This document shows, in pieces, positions 5,585 to 10,116 of a stretch of 10,116 nt of DNA. The DNA comes from Coriobacteriaceae bacterium (GTDB taxonomy: Bacteria; Actinomycetota; Coriobacteriia; Coriobacteriales; Eggerthellaceae), in contig SFII01000040.1 in the NCBI GenBank assembly GCA_004555335.1, forward strand, positions 1 through 10,116. Direction: 5' to 3'. Within the stretch, counting starts at the first letter, position 1, and the number at the start of each line of letters is the position of its first letter. Made by a program: the position numbers and the translations under genes. The notes beneath the pieces were generated by a model, which saw only the letters and a program-made list of their open reading frames with translations, did not search any database and had not been told where the DNA came from.

Positions 5585-6697
5585 CTAGTCTGCAAGCTTG
5601 CTGCCGCATGCAACGCAGAACTTGGAACCGGGATTGTTCAGCTGGCCGCACTTGGGGCAGAGGGGCGCTTCCGCAGGCTGAACGGGATCCGTTGCCGGCG
5701 TCTCGCCGGAAGCGGGAGCCTCGTAAGGCTCGTCCGCGACAAGCTGGGTACTGGGGTCCACAGCAGGCGCCGCACTGGTTGCGGGAACGGGCTTGATGGG
5801 GTCTTCCTCGCTGGGAGGCTGCTTTTCGGCAGCAGCACCGGCAGCTGCGATTGCCGCCGCATTCGCCGCCGCCGCTGCGGCGGTTGCCGCGGCGTCTTCG
5901 GCCTCGAAGGGCATGGGGTCGTTCTGGCCGCGCCAAGATGCCACATCGAACTGGCGGGTCCAGTAGCCCATCGCACGGGCCTGGAGCAGGTTAAGCCAGC
6001 AGCTTGCACAGGAGGTGATATATGCCAGGACCAGAACCAGGACCAGGCAGATGATCGCCGCAGGAGCAAAGGCCCCGATGACGCTCGGATCGAAGCTCGA
6101 GGAGTCGTAGAACAGGTACATGCTGATGTCGCCGCCCACGGCCAGCATGCAGAACACGACGAACAGGACCGCCAGCAACGCGAAGCCGATACCGAAGGCG
6201 AAGCCGATAACCAGGCCCGCCAGGATGACCATGCCCAGGATGCGCAGCAGGCCGTTGAAGTCGTGGGTCATCATGGACCACATCTTCTTCACCTGGAAGC
6301 CCGCCGAGATGCGCCCGTAGATGGCCATGCGCATCACGCCGATCGCAGCGAACATGCACAGGAAGAGGGAAAGAAGCGAAACCACCAGGCTGGAGAATGC
6401 GGAATCGCCGATGATGATTCCGGGAATGACGGAAACGATGCTCGCCACAAAGAAGATGACCAGGGCGAAGAAGCCGCGTGAATACAGCTTGCCGTCCTCG
6501 TTGCCCAGAAGACGGGCGGGCATGGGCTGATGGACGTTCCATGCGATATCGCGCGCCCATCCGTACGAATAGCCATAGCAGACCATGGAACCGAATACGG
6601 GGATGAAGTTAATCAAACCCAACAAGCAGACCTTCGCGAACCAACCGGGCGAATTCTTGATGTCGGACCACGCGGTCGAATAATACCCTTGCTGCAT
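5585..6697 (-). CDS. DUF4013-like multi-pass membrane protein with C-terminal zinc ribbon
   Basis: The 370-residue protein begins QQGYYSTAWSDIKNSPGWFAKV, resembling the start of DUF4013 membrane proteins, and has about five to six hydrophobic segments in the first 240 residues (among them LGLINFIPVFGSMV, ALVIFFVASIVSVIPGIIIG, MVILAGLVIGFAFGIGFALL and AAIICLVLVLVLAYI). A cytoplasmic-looking Ala-rich linker (EDAAATAAAAAANAAAIAAA) and a Pro/Glu-rich stretch lead to a zinc ribbon with Cys347, Cys350, Cys361 and Cys364 (CPKCG...FCVACG). No enzymatic function is known for the family and I assign none. The start at 6697 is chosen because AAAGGGG lies 5 nt upstream; ATGs at 6712 and 6754 are in frame but lack a comparable site. 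It is monocistronic and ends at the terminator 5503-5549. Confidence 0.8.
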   Translation of the reverse strand: MQQGYYSTAWSDIKNSPGWFAKVCLLGLINFIPVFGSMVCYGYSYGWARDIAWNVHQPMPARLLGNEDGKLYSRGFFALVIFFVASIVSVIPGIIIGDSAFSSLVVSLLSLFLCMFAAIGVMRMAIYGRISAGFQVKKMWSMMTHDFNGLLRILGMVILAGLVIGFAFGIGFALLAVLFVVFCMLAVGGDISMYLFYDSSSFDPSVIGAFAPAAIICLVLVLVLAYITSCASCWLNLLQARAMGYWTRQFDVASWRGQNDPMPFEAEDAAATAAAAAANAAAIAAAGAAAEKQPPSEEDPIKPVPATSAAPAVDPSTQLVADEPYEAPASGETPATDPVQPAEAPLCPKCGQLNNPGSKFCVACGSKLAD

Positions 6698-6859
6698 GGC
6701 TACCCCTTTCATCTTGATTGACTGTTGAAAAACACTGAATACAAAGTACCCCATGAACAGCCGATATCCGCTGAAAAGGATTTTGCGTTACGAAGCTGCT
6801 ATTCGGGAAACGATTGGTCACCAAATTCAAATGCACCCGAAAAGTCCCGGAAAGCAAAA

Positions 6860-6881
6860 CAGGGAGCCTTACGGCTCCCTG
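6860..6881 (-). terminator. Intrinsic terminator of the tRNA-Phe unit
   Basis: CAGGGAGCC (6860-6868) and GGCTCCCTG (6873-6881) form a perfect 9-bp stem with a 4-nt loop. On the minus strand it is followed by TTTTGCTTT. It begins 7 bp after the encoded CCA of the tRNA. The remaining stretch 6698-6859 should hold the promoter of the DUF4013-like gene; the only thing I see there is a short palindrome, TTGGTCACCAA (6814-6824). Confidence 0.85.
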
Positions 6882-6888
6882 GCATGTC

Positions 6889-6964
6889 TGGTGGTCGGAG
6901 GGGGACTTGAACCCTCGGCACGCGGATTTTCAATCCGCTGCTCTACCAACTGAGCTACCCGACC
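6889..6964 (-). tRNA. tRNA-Phe (anticodon GAA), CCA encoded
   Basis: The 76-nt minus-strand gene folds as a full cloverleaf. The acceptor stem is GGTCGGG with TCCGACC (one G-U pair), the D-arm contains AGCTCAGTTGGTAGAGC, and the anticodon stem GCGGA/TCCGC encloses the loop TTGAAAA with GAA at 34-36 (plus 6929-6931). The T-loop is TTCAAGT, the discriminator base is A and CCA is encoded (6889-6891). The T-stem GAGGG/CCCCC has an A-C mismatch at the second pair, which is unusual. It has its own promoter (6997-7025) and terminator (6860-6881). Confidence 0.97.
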
Positions 6965-6996
6965 GGATGTTTCGATTTCCCGAAACGCAAGACTGT

Positions 6997-7025
6997 ATAT
7001 TACAGATGCATGTGTGCTCCGTCAA
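6997..7025 (-). promoter_or_regulatory. Sigma-70-type promoter of tRNA-Phe
   Basis: On the minus strand TTGACG (plus 7020-7025) and TAATAT (plus 6997-7002) are separated by exactly 17 bp, the best promoter match in the window. Transcription would start near 6990, about 26 nt before the mature tRNA. The -10 box lies inside a short palindrome, CTGTA-tat-TACAG on the plus strand (6993-7005). Confidence 0.8.
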
Positions 7026-7043
7026 GGAGAACAGGGAAGTTTT

Positions 7044-8573
7044 TTACTTATTTTGGGATTCTTCCCCGGATTCCCCTTCAGCTTGCACCAGCTCGGCCGA
7101 TTCCTCGAGTTCGTCGAACAGCTCTGTCATCTCCTCGGCAGCAGAAACAGCTTCAAGCTCCCATTCAAGATCCTCAACTGCCTCCGCAGCCTCTTCGGCA
7201 AGCTCCGCCATGCCGTCCGCCTCGATCGCCAGCTCGACGGGTCGGGACTGCGCATCCCGTTCTTCGAAGTCGGCTTCCTCTGCGCGATCGGCCTGTAGGA
7301 TCTGCTCGATGGCATCTGCCTGGGCCTGCCTGATTTCGGAGAGGACGGCGCGTGCCTGCTTGGAGAGCTTCTTGCGGGGCATGTCGTCGATAATCTGGCA
7401 GTTCACACGCGCGTCGCACAGGGCCCCCAGTTCGTCCTGGATGTCGCGCATGGCCTCGGGGACGCCTTCGGCGGCCCTGCCCAGGATCTCGCCGAACTCG
7501 CGCGCGGCATAGCGCACGCGCTTCGCCGCCTTGCGCAAATCGTGGGTCTGCTCGACCTGGGCGTAGTCCGTCTTCAGATACGCTGCCTCGAACTTCGTCT
7601 GGATGAAGTCGAAGCGGTCCATGACATCCTCGGCGGTCAACCCCATCTCCTCGACGTGGCGTTTCCACTCGATATGCTCCACCTGGTCGAGCAGCTTGCA
7701 GGCGCGCTTGACCGCCTTCTTCCTGCCGATGTCGGCGATCAGGGCATCGCATTCCCTGCGGCGCATCTTGCCGATCGCGTCGAGCAGCTCGTCATTAGGC
7801 TGATCGTGGGCCGATACCACTTCCCAGAGCACGTCGAGCTCGCGCAGGCGCGAGGTCTTCACCACCAGGTTGCGCAGCTTCGTCTGCAGGGATTTTGCCT
7901 GGATGGGATTGATGTAGGGTTTCAGGAAGCCCAATTCAGAACGCAGCGTGCGGATGGATACCCTGAAATCATGGAGTGCCTCGATGTCCTGGGGGTTTTC
8001 CAGGAACAGGGTCATGTTCTGCTCCACCTTCGCGGCACCCTGGCAGAGCACGTCTTCCAACTTGGTGAGCGTCTTCCAGTTTTCGGTGCGGGGACCCTGC
8101 GCGAAATAGCGCAGCACCGTGTCCTTGGGAGCACCTTCATAAGCGCCCAGATCGAAGATGGCCGCGGAAGCGGTCTTGAACGGCAGGGCGACGCCGCACA
8201 GGCGCTCGGATACCACCCCGGTAAACGGTTCGTGGCCCACCGCGACCACGACATCCGCAGGGCTTTCGGAAAGCTCCTGCAGGAAGGTATCGGGATCCTG
8301 CGCGAACAGGCACTGGTGCGCCATGATCTCCGGCACGTCCAGCATGGCCGCGACCGCTTCGGCGGTCTCCATGGCACGTACGGCGGAGCTTGACCACACC
8401 TCCACTTCCCCCATCACGAATTCGGGCATGAGGGCCAAAGGCATGAGCGCCTCCGGCAGGCTCGCCCTGAGGGCGCGCTTTCCCGCAGGGGTGAGCACGC
8501 GGGCCGCATCTTCTTCTTCCGATTTGAAAGGCTGGGCCTTTCCATGCCTGATGAGAACGAGAATCTGAGCCAT
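7044..8573 (-). CDS. SixA-like histidine phosphatase fused to a CHAD domain, with acidic C-terminal tail
   Basis: The 509-residue protein has two recognised parts. Residues 1-165 are a histidine phosphatase (SixA type): LIRHGKA (7-13) with the nucleophile His10 and its Arg9, Arg66 in SSSAVRAMETAEAV, and His114 in VGHEPF. SixA enzymes remove phosphate from phosphohistidine. Residues about 175-428 form a CHAD domain, an all-helical fold with conserved basic and His residues that binds polyphosphate in studied cases: HDFRVSIRTLR (201-211) and HDLRKAAKRVRY (344-355). The last 80 residues (about 429-509) are strongly acidic and Ala/Glu-rich, probably helical or disordered. ATG 8573 is chosen because AAGGAG lies 6 nt upstream and the phosphatase fold starts at once; the frame is open to 8684 without a better site. 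A role in polyphosphate or phosphohistidine signalling is inferred. It follows purD after 216 bp and may have its own promoter. Confidence 0.92.
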   Translation of the reverse strand: MAQILVLIRHGKAQPFKSEEEDAARVLTPAGKRALRASLPEALMPLALMPEFVMGEVEVWSSSAVRAMETAEAVAAMLDVPEIMAHQCLFAQDPDTFLQELSESPADVVVAVGHEPFTGVVSERLCGVALPFKTASAAIFDLGAYEGAPKDTVLRYFAQGPRTENWKTLTKLEDVLCQGAAKVEQNMTLFLENPQDIEALHDFRVSIRTLRSELGFLKPYINPIQAKSLQTKLRNLVVKTSRLRELDVLWEVVSAHDQPNDELLDAIGKMRRRECDALIADIGRKKAVKRACKLLDQVEHIEWKRHVEEMGLTAEDVMDRFDFIQTKFEAAYLKTDYAQVEQTHDLRKAAKRVRYAAREFGEILGRAAEGVPEAMRDIQDELGALCDARVNCQIIDDMPRKKLSKQARAVLSEIRQAQADAIEQILQADRAEEADFEERDAQSRPVELAIEADGMAELAEEAAEAVEDLEWELEAVSAAEEMTELFDELEESAELVQAEGESGEESQNK

Positions 8574-8708
8574 TTCCTTCTCCTTATCCTTCGCTTTCGC
8601 AAGCATTGCCGGGCGCTGCTCGCCGCAGTTCCGCCCGATTCCCAACATCCGCGCCCCGCAAGCATCCGCCAGCACCTGGCGCAAGACGATTGCAGGACGT
8701 TATACGAA

Positions 8709-8740
8709 GAGCGCCACCCCGGCGATTCGGGGCGACGCTC
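8709..8740 (-). terminator. Hairpin between purD and the SixA-CHAD gene, weak terminator or leader structure
   Basis: GAGCGCCACCCC (8709-8720) and GGGGCGACGCTC (8729-8740) form a 12-bp stem containing two G-U pairs, with an 8-nt loop. On the minus strand it is followed by TTCGTAT, a poor T-tract. It lies 50 bp after the purD stop, so it may end that transcript partly. If transcription starts at the -10 box at 8760-8765, the same hairpin would lie near the 5' end of the next mRNA. Confidence 0.5.
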
Positions 8741-8759
8741 GATCGATTGCTTGCCTTCG

Positions 8760-8765
8760 ATTATA
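8760..8765 (-). promoter_or_regulatory. Perfect TATAAT -10 element ahead of the SixA-CHAD gene
   Basis: A consensus TATAAT occurs on the minus strand 24 bp after the purD stop. No good -35 box is found 16-18 bp upstream. If used, it gives a leader of about 180 nt before the ATG at 8573 that includes the 8709-8740 hairpin. The 8574-8700 stretch otherwise holds no supported gene. Confidence 0.4.
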
Positions 8766-8789
8766 CAGGTTTCAAAGAAAACGTCGGGG

Positions 8790-10082
8790 CTACTCCCACG
8801 CGGAGCGGCCGATGGAAGCCTTCTTGCCGATATCGGTACGGAACTGCTTGCCTTCGAAGTTGATCGCATCCACTGCCTCGTAGGCACGGTCGCGGGCCTT
8901 TTCGAAGCTGTCGCCCAGGGCAACCACATTCAGCACGCGGCCGCCTGCGGTGACGAATTCCTCGTCCAGGTTGAATGCGGTGCCTGCATGGAAGACGGTC
9001 ACGCCCTGCATCGCGTTCGCTTCGTCGACGCCCAGGATGACCTTGCCCTTCTCATAGCTTCCGGGATAGCCCTCGCTTGCCAGGACCACGCAGACCGCCC
9101 AGGAATCATACCAGTCCAGCTGGATGTCCTCGGGCTTGCCCGCAGCCACCGCAACCATGATGTCGACCAGGTCGGCATGGAGGCGGGGCAGGATGACCTG
9201 GGTTTCAGGGTCGCCGAAACGGGCGTTGAATTCCAGGACCTTCGGGCCTTCGGGGGTCAGCATGAAGCCGCCGTAGAGCACGCCGCGATAGTCATGCTCG
9301 AAGGGGGCCTTAGCGGTTGCGGCAGCCGCGCGCTCCATGATCTGCACCATGGTGGCGTATTCCTCGTCGGTGACGATGGGCACCGGCGAATACACGCCCA
9401 TGCCGCCGGTATTGGGACCCAGGTCGCCGTCGTAGGCGCGCTTGTGATCCTGGGCAGTGGCCATGCAGAAGGCCTTGCCGCCGGTCACGAAGGCCAAAAG
9501 CGAGCACTCGGGGCCGGTCAGGCATTCCTCCACGACCACGCAATTGCCGGCATCGCCGAAGGCGCCGTCGAAGCAGCTTTCCACCGCCTCGATGGCAACT
9601 TCCAGGGTGTCGGCGACGATGACGCCCTTGCCGGCAGCCAGGCCGTCTGCCTTGACGACCAGGGGAGCGCCGATCTGGTTCACGTATGCCAGGGCGTCTT
9701 CCTTGTTGTCGAAGCTGCCATATGCCGCGGTGGGGATGTCGTTGTCCACCATGAACTGCTTGCTGTAGGTCTTGGAGCCCTCAAGCTGTGCGCCCTGGGC
9801 GTCGGGACCGAATACCAGCACGCCCGCTTCGCGCAGGACGTCGGCGACGCCTGCGACCAGGGGCGCCTCGGGGCCGATCACGACCAGCTCGATGTCGTTT
9901 TCGCGCACGAAGCCGAGCACTGCGGCGCCGTCATTGATGTCGAAGCCGGATACATTGGTGGCAATCGCCGCGGTTCCGCCGTTGCCGGGGGCGACAAAGA
10001 GCTTCTCGCACTTGGGAGACTTGGCGAGTGACCAGGTGATAGCGTGCTCCCTACCGCCGCTGCCAAGGACCAGGATGTTCAT
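8790..10082 (-). CDS. purD: Phosphoribosylamine-glycine ligase (GAR synthetase)
   Basis: The 430-residue ATP-grasp enzyme joins glycine to phosphoribosylamine with ATP, giving GAR, an early step of IMP synthesis in the cytoplasm. All family blocks are present: GSGGREHA (7-14), IGPEAPLVAG (69-78), the ATP-binding VVKADGLAAGKGV (142-154), QDHKRAYDGDLGPNTGGMG (211-229) and the metal-binding EFNARFGDPETQ (284-295), followed by the C-terminal domain. Length is normal and the protein is complete. The ATG at 10082 has AAGGAG 6 nt upstream (10089-10094). It is on the same strand as purE but separated by several other units, so the purine genes are not clustered here; upstream genes lie outside the window. 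Confidence 0.97.
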   Translation of the reverse strand: MNILVLGSGGREHAITWSLAKSPKCEKLFVAPGNGGTAAIATNVSGFDINDGAAVLGFVRENDIELVVIGPEAPLVAGVADVLREAGVLVFGPDAQGAQLEGSKTYSKQFMVDNDIPTAAYGSFDNKEDALAYVNQIGAPLVVKADGLAAGKGVIVADTLEVAIEAVESCFDGAFGDAGNCVVVEECLTGPECSLLAFVTGGKAFCMATAQDHKRAYDGDLGPNTGGMGVYSPVPIVTDEEYATMVQIMERAAAATAKAPFEHDYRGVLYGGFMLTPEGPKVLEFNARFGDPETQVILPRLHADLVDIMVAVAAGKPEDIQLDWYDSWAVCVVLASEGYPGSYEKGKVILGVDEANAMQGVTVFHAGTAFNLDEEFVTAGGRVLNVVALGDSFEKARDRAYEAVDAINFEGKQFRTDIGKKASIGRSAWE

Positions 10083-10088
10083 TCGTTT

Positions 10089-10094
10089 CTCCTT
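10089..10094 (-). promoter_or_regulatory. Ribosome binding site of purD
   Basis: Minus-strand AAGGAG lies 6 nt before the purD ATG and confirms the start at the family N-terminus. The final 22 bases of the window show no promoter or upstream gene end that I can support. Confidence 0.8.
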
Positions 10095-10116
10095 AAACCG
10101 GATGGTCTGTACTTCT

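Noticed and set aside
8544..10031. 495-codon open frame on the plus strand antisense to purD
   Set aside because: Shadow of the well-supported purD; no ribosome site and a low-complexity His/Ala/Gly-rich product.
1..10116. CRISPR array, phage module, toxin-antitoxin or defence cassette
   Set aside because: No spaced direct repeats, integrase, capsid, nuclease or small toxin/antitoxin pair was found; all long genes are metabolic, regulatory or membrane proteins.

Overview
The window looks chromosomal and comes from a high-GC, probably anaerobic bacterium. Most third codon positions in the real genes are G or C. The gene content (ferredoxin-dependent indolepyruvate oxidoreductase, a MtaA/URO-D-type corrinoid methyltransferase homologue, an Rrf2 Fe-S regulator, a SixA-CHAD fusion) fits an amino-acid-fermenting or acetogenic gut-type anaerobe. 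My best guess is Actinomycetota, class Coriobacteriia (Eggerthellaceae-like). That placement is inferred from gene content and base composition, not from a marker gene.

Layout. Positions 1-117 hold the edge of a neighbouring gene whose strand I cannot settle. An Rrf2-family regulator (274-681, +) follows, with a small palindrome over its probable -10 box. It converges on a minus-strand unit purE - iorA - iorB (3898 down to 904). A 64-bp imperfect inverted repeat with a perfect 13-bp core (747-810) lies between the converging transcripts. A 289-bp divergent control region (3899-4187), rich in hairpins and short repeats, separates purE from a solitary URO-D/MtaA-family methyltransferase gene (4188-5309, +). 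That gene converges on a DUF4013-like membrane protein with a C-terminal zinc ribbon (5585-6697, -). The 275 bp between them contain two elaborate stem-loop structures. Next, on the minus strand, come a complete tRNA-Phe(GAA) unit with its own promoter and terminator (7025-6860), a SixA-like phosphatase fused to a CHAD domain (7044-8573), and purD (8790-10082).

How the genes work together. PurD and PurE catalyse two steps of de novo IMP synthesis but sit in separate transcription units here. IorA and IorB are the two subunits of one enzyme that oxidatively decarboxylates aryl pyruvates (from Trp, Phe and Tyr) to arylacetyl-CoA, CO2 and reduced ferredoxin. The Rrf2 protein could sense Fe-S or redox status next to that Fe-S enzyme, but the link rests on position only. 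The methyltransferase homologue has its zinc-ligand residues but no corrinoid protein or partner methyltransferase beside it, so its substrate is open. The SixA-CHAD protein suggests phosphohistidine or polyphosphate-related signalling.

I see no phage, transposase gene, CRISPR array or defence cassette. The most noteworthy items are the non-coding structures (747-810, 3980-4154, 5384-5549), the orphan methyltransferase and the SixA-CHAD fusion with its acidic tail. None of them is clear evidence of a new multi-gene system.
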